Assembly (NCBI GenBank): GCA_025667525.1
Contig: JANFOE010000585.1
Span: 124,001-188,000 of the forward strand
Direction: 5' to 3'
DNA length: 64,000 nt
From: Glebionis coronaria
Taxonomy: Eukaryota; Streptophyta; Magnoliopsida; Asterales; Asteraceae
Shown here: one piece after another, positions 43,762 to 56,071 of the stretch
How the letters are laid out: each line of letters opens with the position of its first letter
Position numbering within the stretch: position 1 is the first letter of the stretch
The notes under the pieces: generated by a model
Databases searched by the model: none
Seen by the model: the letters and a program-made list of their open reading frames with translations, nothing else
Told to the model about the DNA's origin: nothing
Made by a program: the position numbers and the translations under genes

Positions 43762-46481
43762 ATGGTTAAGGATAATCCCACGATTACGTTCGGGCTCAAC
43801 GTATTCCCATATAGCAAATTAGTTGAATTTTGCTCAGAATACTTCATTCCCGAGAGTGTTCATCCCTCCTATCCAGGTGAGAACGAAGCTATCACCGATT
43901 GCCCAGCCGAGAAGATAGGTGTTTATACACGCCTATTCGACTCGGCGAACTACCGTATCCCTTTTTCTAGGTTAATCGTAGACGTCATTTCGTATTATGA
44001 TTTCCATATAACCTAGTTACACTGCATAGGGGCGTGTAAGATTAATCAATTTGAAATTACTTGCCATACATGTGATGTAGCTCCAACAGTAAGTTTATTT
44101 AGGGTTTTCTACGTGCCCCAAATGATCAATGGCTGGTTGTCATTTAAAAAACGTTTGGGTAACACCCCCATTTGCTATAACAAAGTGTTAGATTCACTGT
44201 GGTATGACCGGTACTTTGTAGATGCTAATGTATTCCCCACTCCCTTCATGCTAAAATACTCAGTCCGAACAAACTATCCTCCCCCATCGGATACATATGA
44301 TGATAGGGATGTCAGAATCTTAGACACACACCGCACATATTTTCACAAAGGATTGCCGAAAATTTTTGTGTGCTTGATAGGCATCAACCGCTATTACTTT
44401 GGCAGGGCGGACAGATATCCTGTCTTCCTGAACAGCCGTAGAGAGGGTGGGTGTATTGTACTTTGAAATGTACCCACATCATACTTTGTATATAACTAAC
44501 ACATTTTATGCATATGTCCCAGAGATGAGGCTATTCGGTTTGATACGCTAAGGAGACCCTTCCCAAATCCTCGAAGGTACACGACCCCTACGCCAAGATG
44601 AACCATCCCTACTTATAGCCACCCAAAATATAACCACCCCCTTGGAAGTAGTCCCAGAACCTCATTCCGATATGGGCGGGATAAAGATTGAGAAGTCGTC
44701 ATTGGACTTTGACAACGAAGATGGTAAACAAGCCTTGCTTCAGGAGAACGCCGGCACGGCTAAGAACACCACTACTCCGTACGGAGAAGAACAAGTACAT
44801 AACCTGGAGCGTCTTTCGAAGGATATAGACAAGCTATTTGGATACGAAGATGAAGATGTGGCAAACGAGACGGGCATCACGGCGCAGACCAAGCCTGCCC
44901 CAAAGAGGCGCAATTCTAAAAGGAAGGTCGTGAAAGAGGTTGAAATAGAGGCGGGTATTTTAACGTACCTCCCAAGAGACTGCGTAAAGACCACCCCCAA
45001 TACCAAGAGGGCAGCAGTACCACCGCGCCCGAGGACAATCTAGTGCCCCCTCCTACCGTAGCATAAGACCAAGGGAATAAAACAGTATCAAACGTAACAC
45101 CGGTAATCGTCATAGCTCCTACCAACACTAATCACAAGACAAGGCCAACGTAAGTAACATATAACCATTAACCTTAACTTTAGATGAGAAATACATTAAT
45201 CTAAACAGATCATTAATTGACAGGGTAGAGCAATCCACGATCGTACCCTATGAAGTAGATAACAACGGGGTAGCTGCTCCCGTGATCCAAGATACACCAC
45301 CAACTCCTCCTCTAACCATCGAATAAGATCCGCTTGCTGAAGAGCCTATCCCTCCCCCTTTCACCCTCAATGGCGGTTAACCGAGGAAAGTAGGATAGAG
45401 ACGGAGGACAGTTGCAAGGACTTCATAGATCACCTAACCCCTCCCGGATTAACTCAGGACTTAAATGAGTTGACACACGATGTTCTTATAGAACAGCTCA
45501 ACGTGTCAACCTCCCACCAGATGGCCCTCGGCGCAGCCATGCATCACCGTTTTGAGGGGGCCTTGAATCATATTGAGAGCACCAACAGAAAGATACTCCA
45601 TAGGGAGAAAATGGTAGAGGACCATGAATAGATCATTGCCAAATTACAATCCAATCTTTCCACCGCTGAAGCCACCATTGCAGAGCAGGCCGCCCATGCC
45701 GCCACTCGCGAATCATGAATCACCGAGCTGGAAGCCGAAGTCCAAGCTCTTCACGGCAAGGTACGCTCACTGGCCTATGTTTGGCTTGTTAGTATTAAGT
45801 ATACTGCAGTTGTGACCAACACAAATCGTTCTATCCACGGGTAACTTCTGCCAAGGCCACTGCCAAAACCTTGGCCAATGATGTGGCCACCCTTTCCAAG
45901 GATCGCGACGACCTGCGCCAATTAGTAAAGGGTGAGGAACAGCTGGCCGCATCATTTGTCGACTACATGGTTGATCATGAGAAGGTCGTGGAGGGACGTC
46001 TTGAGGAGATGGACACACGGCTGGATGCCATGGCCATTGACTTCGATGAGGATTTGTACCCTCAAATGCTTACGGCCATTACCGGCCGCAGGTGGATGAT
46101 CGGGTCCGGCCTAAGACTAGCGGTGATCAAGATTGCCGATTCGCCCCAACTAGCCCAGCCATTTGCCGACATGGTCTCCAATGGTATAGATCGTGATAGA
46201 CATGAAGGGATTCTAGCCGGGATGGAATGGGCTGGGCAGGGTAAGGTCGCCACGGATCACGTTTATCATAAGCCAGATGTAGAGAAAATATGATCGCATC
46301 CATGACGGCATTGAGTCAGATTGAGTACCCTTTGCTAAATGAACTTGAAGCACTGAAGGACGCTCCTATAGACATGGTCATGGAGCGGTTATGTATTGAG
46401 GCATACTTCGACTCCCAACTTACTATCTCCTTGTATGCGGATAATCCTCCGCCCGAGAACCCATGGGCCCTAAAAGGATAA
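43762..46481 (+). pseudogene. Antisense gene of Tat-2, decayed, introns recognisable
   Basis: The start MVKDNP matches Tat-1. A TAG at 44014 and a TAA in exon 2 (about 44549) break the frame, with more stops and shifts later. Intron 1 (44447-44522, GTGGGT...CCCAG) and intron 2 (45151-45223, GTAAGT...GACAG) are at the same places and phases as in Tat-1. Intron 3 has a donor at 45761 (GTACGC), but its acceptor AG reads CG near 45838. The conserved ITGRRWMIGSG...GIDRDRHEG block is at 46075-46215. It is clearly a homologue of the intact gene at 26869. Confidence 0.88.
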
Positions 46482-47339
46482 AGAAAGTTGGGAGAGGCCA
46501 TCAAGGCCAACATGGACCATGCTAAGGGGAGCGGGAGAAGTCGTATCCTATACCGTATACCCACTTTGTGGTCCACCCATATATCCAGGCCTGATGGTGT
46601 CCCCGTGACGGACCCTACTAGACCTGGAATCTCCTTGTTACCACGCCTGAAGGATCCACCTTAGCGTCGCTGACCCAACAAAGGAAGGAATTAGGGGAGT
46701 CTATGCTTCACAAGTGACAACATTTATATTTTATCGAACATTGAATTTTTTTTTTAAATTCGGCTGTGGATGCCCACAACACTTGTGTATGTATTTTGAA
46801 ACTTGTCTTTTGAATATTTTGAGTAGATAACTATATATACATGCATGATGTATCACGATTTATATAAAGACTAAGTCTATATGTTACTAGACGTGCACTA
46901 TGTGACTTTATCATGTCCGGCTTGTGTAAGTACAGTTTGTTTAAACTTATTCCAACGTCTTGTTAATAAGGTGTCTAGTAAGGATTCATGATCCATGGCC
47001 GTTAGGGTTGCATCCCTCTTATGCGGCAAGTTGAATTATTAGGTTCACTCAATCCTCTTGCTTCTCATGGAAACGGATATTACATGTACGACTAATGAAA
47101 GCATATAAATGAGAAATAACACTAAGTATACACACAACAATAAATGATCTTAAGTATAAAAGACACATGGTTTGAACAAGAACAAGCTGTGGCGCTAGCT
47201 AGGTACCACGACGCTTTATTATTATGGTTACGTTTTTTTTACAGAATGATAGAATCCTAAGACAAATAAGACCTAGAAAACATAAAAGACATAATTACAT
47301 GGATCCTTATTAGAGCTGTCTACAGCTAGATGTCCATGT
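46482..47339. other. Intergenic region of Tat-2
   Basis: This is the decayed 3' end of the antisense gene and the convergent intergenic region. It holds the conserved block at 46953-47060 shared with Tat-1, in which the palindrome core is imperfect (AGGGTTGCATCCCT). No ORF is supported. Confidence 0.55.
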
Positions 47340-50300
47340 GGAGTCCGTGGCCTTTTAGAGATAGCATTTTTTAAGGTTGCAGATGTTCCACGTACGATCC
47401 AAGCCACGGCCATCCATGTCATGTAACTTTTACGCACCTCGTCCCAAAGCTTCCACGACCTCGTGTCCTTCTCATTTTGGGCCTAATCTCCCTGTGTTCT
47501 CCACGCGACTCGCCTCGTTCGCACGATAGACAAAATCCCCTGGTCGGAAGGAACACCTTTAACCTTGGAATCATAGTATGCTTTCATCCGCGCCTTAGCT
47601 TTAGCTTCATTGATAGCTGTTAACTCTCTTTTATCCTCTAGCAAGTCTAAGTTGACCCTGAGTTCCTCGTCGTTCATGACGACGTTAACTTCCGTCATAC
47701 GGATTGTTGGCATTCTAATCTCTGTTGGTTTGACTGCCTCAGTACCATAGGCTAATGCGAACGGACTCCCTATTGGTCGTTTTTATCATTGTTCTGTGTG
47801 CCTATAAGAGATGTGGTAGCTCGTCTACCCACTTGGCGCTTCTTTCATCTTAACGTTCTTTGATTCCTTCTCCTAAGCTTCTATTTGCTCGTTCTACAAA
47901 GCCATTCGTTTGCGGATGATTGACTGATGTGAATCACCGTGTATTGTTCAGCGTCGCGCACCAATCCTTGAATGGATTGTCCGCAAACTATTTCCTGTTA
48001 TCTGAGATAATTTCACCCTGTAGACCAAAACGACATACAATGTTCTCCCAAACAAACTTTTTTACCTGTTTGATTGTGATTATTATGACTGCCTTAGCTT
48101 TAATCTGGCGAGTGAAGTAGTCCATGGCTACGATCAAGAACTTGACGCCTCCAGCTTCAACAGGAAAAGGTCCCGCTATGTCGATCCCCCATTTGTGGAA
48201 TGACATCGGGTTGTGATAGGTGTTAGTTCTTGTCGTGGATGTGTGGCACTGGCCTGCGTACCTGACAATCTCTGCATTTGAGAATCAAGTTACGTGCATC
48301 TTGGTGCATAGTTGGCCAGTAATAGCCTGTGCGTAAAGCTCCTGCCACCATTGATCTGGGTCCTACGTGCATGCCACATGACCCTTCATTAATTTCGCTG
48401 ATCACATAGCTACTTGGCGTGGCCCGACGCATCGTAACCACGGCTGTAAGAATGAGCGCTTGTACAAGATGTCGTCGCGTAGTTCAAATTGTTGCAACTT
48501 CTTATGGATGCGGCGTGCTTCTGTTTCATCATCAGGAAGAGTCTCGTTTGTTAAGTAGCTGATGATTGGGGTCATCTACGTAGGTCCCTCCTCATCGACT
48601 ACTGCTGCGACCTCCTCCCCTGTGAAGTATTTATCCTTAAGTATTTCCACTAACACTTGTTTGGACAAGTGGGCAAAGCTCGTATATGCGATTTTGCTAA
48701 GGGCATCCGCCTTCTTATTTTCTCCTATTGGTACTTGCTTAATTGTGAATTTTCCAAAGCCGGCGATGAGCGACTTAACCTTCTCCAAATAAAAGATCAT
48801 GTTGTCCTCTTTGGCTTCATACTCACACAGGATGTGGTTTGCGACAAGCCGTGAATCCACATAGGCCTCGAGGTTGTGTACGCCCATTATGGCTGCTATC
48901 CTTAAGCATGCTATTAACGCTTCGTATTTCGCCTCATTGTTTGTGTATTGTGAATTCAAAGCGTAAGGTGTAAGTAAATTCCATTCCCATCGGATTTGTA
49001 AGTATAAGGCCCGCTCCTGACTCATCCGTGCAAGAAGATCCGTCGGTGAACAGTACCCATGGTTCCTTTGGAATCTCTTCCTTTGGGACCATTGGTACGT
49101 CCTCCTCGAGCTTCTCAGTGATGAAATCTGCCAAGATTTGTCCCTTGACATCTGTCATAGGTCTATAAGATATATTGTGTTCCCCTAACAGGACACTCCA
49201 CTTCTGCAGCCTCCCTACCACATCTGGTCTTGAGATGATCTATTTGATTGGTTGGTCTGCGATTACCACAATTGGGTGCACCTGAAAATAGCGGCGTAAC
49301 CTCTTTGCAGCAAAAACTAGTGATAGGTACAGTATCTCCATTGTGGATTAGTTCAGTTCCGGCCACTGCAATGCTTTACTTATGAAGTAAAATGGGCCTG
49401 GATTGAGTCTCGGTCGGTCATTAGGACGACACTTATTGCTCCGTGTGTAGTGGATAAGTATACGATTAGCTCTTACTTGGGTCGTGGGGCGACTAGCATG
49501 GGAAGAGCCGCTAGATGCTGTTTAAGCTGTCCGAATTCCTCCTCTTCCTCTCTTGTCCAACAAAAATCCCCTTTCTTCAAGCACTTCTAGAGTGTTTTGA
49601 ATAGAGGAAGTGACTTCTCTGTGGATTTTGATAGGAACCTGTTTAGCCAGGGTAACTTTTCATTAAATGATTGCACCTCCTTCAATGTCGAGGGAGATGG
49701 CAACTGTATCACAGCCCCAGTTTTCTACGGACAAGGCTTGATGTCGTTTGGGTCTTCATGTACCCTAGAAACATTCCTTCGGTTGCCCCAAATGTGTACT
49801 TTTTTGGATTCAATTTCATGTTGATTTTTCTCAACATATTGAACGTTTTCTGAACGTCGCGGAGGAGCTCGTCTTCTATGTGGCTTTTTATAACTAATTC
49901 ATCAACGTAGACTTCAAGGTCACGGCCAATCAGTGAGTTAAACGCTTTATCAACAAGTCGTTGATATGTCGTGCCTGCATTCTTGAGTCTAAACGGCATT
50001 TTTTGTAGCAATACACGCCCTGACTGGTATGGAATATCGTCTTCTCCTCGTCCACCTTCGACATTTGAATTTGGTGATAACCCTTATATGCATCCAAAAT
50101 CACTTAAAGGGGTACCCACATAGACACCAGACCTTCTAGTCGATTTCTGGTAGTGGATAACAATCTTGTGGACAAGCTTTATTCAAGTCCGTGAAGTCCA
50201 CACACATACGCCAACTTTCGTCATGTTTCTTAACTATGACTGGATTAGAGAGCCATTCATGGTAATAAACCTCTCGCATGATTCCCGCATTAACCAGCTT

Positions 50301-51150
50301 TTTTACCTCGTCTAGTATAACATGGCTGCGTTATGGAGCTTGGTCGCGCTTCTTTTGTTTCACGGAGGGTATCCCGGATGAATCTGAAGCTTGTGTTCCA
50401 CGACTGAGCGTGGTACGCCTGTCATATGCTTTGGTTCCCATGCGAACACATCAAGGTTTTCCTTGAGGAGGGAGCACATGGCCTTCCTACCCTTATTGGA
50501 GAGATTTCCTCCGATGATCACCTCTTGATCCGGGTAATCGGGATGGATAGCCACCTTCCAATTCGTGGGGGGTGATCCTTCCTTTTTGGGAGTTGGTTGT
50601 ATTGGAGTTGTGACGACATGACATTCCGATGGTGGTACTATTGAATTGAAGATAGTGACAATTCCCCCTCGACCGGGCATTTTATCATGTCGTGTGCTGT
50701 TGACGGGATCTCTCGTATGACAAGGATTCCCGGCCTTCTGATGATACCATTGTATGTAGAGTGTGAGCGTATAACCATAAAGTTCATCCATTCCGTGGTT
50801 GAATGTTCCTTATCTCCAATAGTTACTAACAATCGTAACTGCCCTATTGGCCATATGCTGTCTCCGCTAAAACCAATAAGCGGCGACGTGGCGGCATGAG
50901 TTGGTTTTTGATCCCTGTCCCAACTATACGAAACAGTGTTCGTAGAGTACCTCCGCCGATGATCCTCCATCAACGTACATGCGGCATACATTTTGTTTTC
51001 CAGTGCTCACCTCAATCGCGAGAGGTGCGTCCTCAATGTTGCTTGCCGTGATGGGGGAATGAGATTTCCTTGGTGCGAGAAAATTTTTGGTTATTTTCTG
51101 CTTTGTCCTGCGTTGCCCCGATTGAACCATGAATATGGTTGTAGGCTTGT
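47340..51150 (-). pseudogene. Tat-2 pol (protease to integrase), heavily broken
   Basis: Remnants on minus: protease (YVDGGSSAEVLYEHC near 50930-50985), RT (QRLVDKAF, YVDELV in place of YVDD, 50011-49709), RNase H (FTDGSSCTDESGAGL, YVDSRLVAN, 49221-48576), integrase zinc domain (CRDCQVRRPV, 48441-48223), catalytic core start (WGIDIAGPFPV, ISDN, 48206-47988) and C-terminal part (47713-47483). Many stops and frame changes. The order and spacing follow Tat-1. Confidence 0.85.
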
Positions 51151-52648
51151 TGTAACACCCCACCATGGCGGAATATATGGGGCGCAACGTATGGATATCA
51201 TCACAACATGGCGTGTCTATAGAGATAACTAAATGAAATAAGAAATGTCATAAAATGGTGACACAAATGTCATGACAATATCTCAACAATGCAGGAGTCT
51301 AGGTAAGTAGGTAACAGTCCTACCTCTTACCCAAGACAAACAAATAACATAACCAAAACAAACATATAGGTGCCAACAGTATCACTTATTAACAAACAAC
51401 AGAAACTAAGAAGGAACGGTGTTGGAAATACGTTTTACGTATTAAGAAGGATCGGTCACTCCAACGATAGTCCATGTAATAGCTCGTAGTTTAGTTAACT
51501 TTCTTTATTTATCAAACAAGAACAAGCCTAGTGATGAGACTGCTTTTATACATAGTCTCATCGTCCAAATCGGGCTTAAAATGCATAAAATGCCATTTAA
51601 ACTACCAAATATATGCTCGTGTTTGTTGCTTGTGTATTTTTAGGTACGGATATTGAGAAAATGACAAAAGATCACAAGAATCAATCAAAAACGAACACGG
51701 GAAACGAAGCCGCACAATGAACCGGGCCCAAGTTTGGATTTTACAAAAATGCCCTTGAAGAATTGAAGATTGGCAAGTTTGGTCCCTTAACTTTTGAAGA
51801 TTTACACTTTATACCCCTCAAATATTCAAAATTATGAATAGGGTCCCTAAAGTTTGAAGATATTACAAGATCAGTCCTTGAAGAATCCATGAATAGCATT
51901 TGAAGCCCTTGGAAAAAGTTTGGAAGTATTTGTGCCATTTTTGACAAATTGCCAAAAGTTGTTAAGTGGAAAATGGGCGTTGATAGCCATATATTACAAC
52001 ATGAACAAATCAAGGAAGCTTGGGGGTCTTTTTTGCCAACTAACCAAACCACCACCACCACTCAGACCCTGACACGTCAGCATAACCCACCCAAATACCC
52101 ATTTACCCATACCCTACCCGACCAAACCCACCCACCAGGTTTAAATTAATAAACCTTGGTCAAAACCCCAGTCAAACCCTCCTTATTCCCTCCAAACACC
52201 CTTTTTAAAATACTTTTTACCCAATTCGGATTAAACCACCCCCCCCCCCCCCTAATCACTCAAACCCTAATTAACCTCCAGACCTAATTGCACTCAAAAC
52301 AAAGGGTTTTGTGTTTATACTTTCCAGATTACTAATTAAAGTCACTCTCACCTAAACCCACATCACAAACCACCACAAGACACACCCATGTGTCTTGTGG
52401 GACCCTCCCCTGCCCATCACTTTCGTCCCCAAACCCAAAACCCGACCAATTGAACGATTGAGCTTCACTCCTTGGTCCCCAAGCACTTTCCAATGGCCAA
52501 GATCAAATCTCAACAGCTGGATATCAAATGGCAACTTCAGAAATCACATGAAGGCAAAAATTTTGACCAAGATTCAAATTTCGTCCAAGGGCATTTGGGG
52601 CATTTTAGTTGCTAGGGTTTTAGTATTCCAGATTGTTCTATAGACTAG

Positions 52649-52677
52649 TATATATAGGAGACACATGTGTCCCTATA
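52649..52677 (+). promoter_or_regulatory. LTR core promoter of C: TATA box plus palindrome
   Basis: TATATATAGG (52649-52658) is followed by the perfect palindrome GACACATGTGTC (52660-52671). The flanks ATAGG and CCTAT extend the pairing with one bulge. The 3' LTR copy reads GACGCATGTGTC. Confidence 0.65.
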
Positions 52678-54009
52678 TTTTCTTTCCAGTTTTTCTAGCA
52701 AATCGTGTAATCCCTTTTTAATTTAATATAAAGTTGGTGTTTTGTTTAAAAAGTAATTCCTTTTATCATTATTTAAAAGTTGGTAATTGTTTGGCTAGAA
52801 TCTCTGAGTTCCATCTTAATATTGCAAAACCTTTTTGAGTTTTGAAAAGTCAGAAACAAGGTTTCTGAAATTGGGAAAATTTGTTGTGTGAATCTTGATT
52901 CAGGATTGGTTTTTCAGGAATCAAAGATTAATTTGTCAAGTGTTTTTGAAAGGGAAATTGTTTGGAATGTTTTTAAGAAAGGTTTTAAGAAGAGAGAAGA
53001 AAAACAGAATAGTGTATATTTTGTGTATTTTTCTACTTTTCTCTTAGCAGATTTGTTAAAGGATTGTTGATCAAGGCCCACCATAGGCCCCAGCCTATTG
53101 GAGGTGGCTAGCAGCCACTGAGGGACTTGGATGTAAGTCCCTCAAGGTAGAATCCTTTGTTTCCATTTTAATTTTCAAGATTTGGTGTTTATGTGATTTT
53201 GTATGCAAAGTGGTTAAAGGTTTGTTTATGTGCTTGAATTTGTTCATTTGTGGTTATATGCATGTTTTAAGTAGATTATGATCAGTTTGGATAGGATTTA
53301 GATAGCATTGGTTTGAAAAAAAAAATCGTTTTCATAAATAAAGGGCTGTTTGGATTTGTGTTTTAAGTAGATTTTGTGACAAGCTTTTGGGTTATCATCT
53401 GTTTAAACACAATCATTGGGAGTTGATAGGTTATATGCTAGCTTTGTTTTCTGTTTGGAGTAGTTTACAACGAATTTGCATGATATAAAATTGATAAAAC
53501 AGCCTAAATCAGTAAAGGACTTTTTTCTGCTTGTTTTGTTGAACTTGAGCCACCAAATTTGTTGAGCATGCTTGTCACTAGGTTATTTTAGGATTGTGTA
53601 AGTTTTTCTTGTCATTAGGTAGACTTGAATGCAAGATCTTAAGGTTTGAGTTTCACTTTTGAGCCTAGAAAATCTGCATATACACCCACAGACCCAACAT
53701 AAGTATAACAGCAACTTGATTTTGGCATTGTGTGCTTGATTTTGTGTTGTAACCTGCTTGTTTTTGAGTTTATTTTGACTCCTTATACTCCAAAGAGTAT
53801 AAGGGTGCCTGATTGTCCATCAACACACCACCAAAATCAAAACCAAGCTCCTCTTGGTAAAATCTGCACCTGTGAAGAATCAGCTTTTTGCTTGTGTTCA
53901 AAAAAGTAACCTGAGCACGATTTTTGCTCCAATCTTTCTTGAATTTTGTTAAAATTGAATTTGGATTTGTGGTTTTGTGAGTAAAGGATCAACAGGCTTG
54001 GGTTTAAAG

Positions 54010-54130
54010 TTAAAAAAAAGAAAAAAAAATAAAAGAAACAAAAAGGACGTGGCCAGGACTCGAACCTGCGCCACTCCTCTCACAACACACACTCATTACT
54101 GCTGCCCTAGGGACTTTGACTGGTAAGAGT
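54010..54130 (-). ncRNA. tRNA-derived fragment with B box in LTR of C (non-functional)
   Basis: On minus, a T-arm-like GCAGGTTCGAGTCCTGGC holds a consensus B box GGTTCGAGTCC (plus 54056-54066). A long T-rich run suitable as a Pol III stop follows (plus 54010-54045). No matching 5' acceptor strand or complete cloverleaf is visible upstream. The copy in the 3' LTR has its B box at 61620-61630. It probably derives from a tRNA or a tRNA-type SINE present before the element last moved. Confidence 0.55.
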
Positions 54131-55322
54131 TTGAAACAATATATATTTAAGGAGTGTGTGAGTGGGCTTATTAAGTAAAAGCCGTAGCCAAATAAGCCAC
54201 CCACGGCTTATTGGTTTAGCTTTTTGACCCTAGCTTATTTTTCCTAGGTTTGTCTTTTCATTTAGGATTTTTCTAGCTAAAACTTTGATTTTTCCCTTTC
54301 TTTAATTATTTTTATTATTTTTTAATTAGCCGGTTTTTGTTAATTAGTTTAAAAATAGTTAAAATAGGTTTTAATTTTTAGAAAAATAGTTTTTAGGTTT
54401 TGATTTATATTTTTGAGGTTTACAGCCCAAAAAGTTTTCAAAAAGTCTAATTTTTTATTTTATTTGATTTTAGGGTTTTCTAGCAACTTTAAAATTTAAT
54501 ATAAAATTATTAAAAAGGTTTTAGGAACTTTTAATTTCATTTTTGTCTTAGTTACATTATTTAGGATTTTTGGTAATTTGTTAGAATTTATTTATAAACT
54601 TTTTATTTTTTTGAATATTTTATTATTATTTTATTATTAAAAATTGAAAGTTTAGTTTTTTAAGTTTTTTCATTTTTCCTAGATTTTAGACACATAATTA
54701 GGAGTTTTGTCACTTTCCAAATAGTTTTTAGGCTTTTCATTTATTTTCTAGAATTAATTTAAGTTTTAATAGATTTTAATAGTTTTTAAGTGTTTAAAAA
54801 TAGTTTAATTTGGTTTTAAAACTTTAAAAAATAGTTTTTAGCTTAATTAGGTCATTTTTTAGGTTTACAAACTATTAGATCTTGTTTAGGGCTTTTTAAT
54901 AATTAATTGTGATTTTTAGGGCTTTAATTAGCATTAAAAAGTCATTATCTAATTAATTAAAAGGTTTTAGCAAGTTTGGGTTTTTTGTAAACTCTTAGAA
55001 TATTATTGGAGATTTTTAGAAATTTTTAGGAATTTTTAGGTTAAAATTTTAAATTTTGTAGTTTTTACGGTTTTACGTGAACGCGTTTTCGTCTTAGCTC
55101 GATCCGTCTTCGTAACCGTCTTTTCTTTCCTTTATCATATCTATTCTCTTTTCTTCTTGTTAATAATCACAAACATTAAATTCAATTCAATTCACAACGC
55201 ACTTGCCTCCTCGAGAACGATCCCACACAAAGGGTCATAAGTGTTTACGTTTTCCTAAACGTACGCTTAATACTTACCGCTTTTGTCTTCCTTTTCCTAA
55301 AGGGGTAAAAATACGAACATCA

Positions 55323-56071
55323 TTTTGGCGCCGCTGCCGGGGAGGCGTGTTGTGTTTTGATTGAACATTGTTGTTTTTTATATTAGCCATAATTAGTATT
55401 TGTATTAGTAGCACTCTACTAATACGTATTATCGTTTTTTCGGTTTTTGTGTGAATACTATTACTATATTGTATACGTAGAACAATAAATTCACAAGTAC
55501 TCCAAATACGTGAGAAATCACAACCTTGACTTGGGAGGTCATTACACAATCATTGTATTCGAATCTCAAACCAAAGAAAAAAGGCAAAAAAATAGATAAA
55601 TACTTTCGTGAAGCTTAATCTTGATAATACAAACTATAAGGTGGGTATAAGGCGGTTGTATTTCACGACCTAAAGGAAAAAGGCTCTTAAGTGCTTCGCA
55701 GCGCCTCGTTTCCTCCGCTTGCTTGTGCGTATTTGATTTTGAGAGTGAATCGAGGGTTTTGCCGCCCAAAGTATTATTACATATCATATATATTTTCTTG
55801 GTTTCTATTGATTAAACCCTCTTGAACGATTTGGTGTTCCACCATCATTCTAAAGTCATCGAAAGCGTTCACTTCACGTGATCGTTTTCATTCCTTGAGG
55901 CTTCTTTAATCAAGAGATTTGATTAAGGAGGAGATTTGCAGATTTTTGTCTACTTAATACATTCACCAATTTCCAAAAAAGTTAATACCATCAAAAACCA
56001 CAAAAAAATTGAAAAATACAAAATACCAAAAAGAATCTTCTTTGCTCGTCTCCACGTTGTACGTGACGTTT
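55323..56071 (+). other. PBS and untranslated leader of C
   Basis: The PBS starts at 55326 (TGGCGCCGCTGCCGGGG), as in Athila. The leader is about 750 nt, with no splice-acceptor-like sequence directly before the gag ATG, unlike A and B. Minus-strand open frames at 55274-55549 and 55566-55787 show no domain. Confidence 0.75.

Larger units (their letters stand above)
43554..51150 (-). mobile_element. Tat-2, right part: antisense pseudogene and broken pol
   Basis: It resumes after B with GTGCT and carries the conserved antisense promoter, the decayed antisense gene (plus), the conserved convergent block (46953-47060), and then integrase, RNase H, RT and protease remnants on minus. It stops at 51150, where copia D starts with TGTAACACC. 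The gag and 5' LTR are beyond D, outside the window. Confidence 0.88.
51532..55322 (+). repeat. 5' LTR of C
   Basis: It opens with a hairpin GATGAGACT...AGTCTCATC (51533-51541, 51554-51562). Other features are a C run (52242-52252 region), a 12-bp perfect stem CCACAAGACACA/TGTGTCTTGTGG (52373-52384, 52389-52400), the promoter at 52649, hairpins at 53104-53118 and 53120-53143, a tRNA-like sequence at 54030-54130 (minus), and a T-rich TTTTTAG-repeated tail at 54230-55060. No ORF of note. Confidence 0.93.

Noticed and set aside
54010..54204. Functional tRNA gene in the C LTR
   Set aside because: Only T arm, B box and a terminator-like run are present; no acceptor 5' strand or full cloverleaf.
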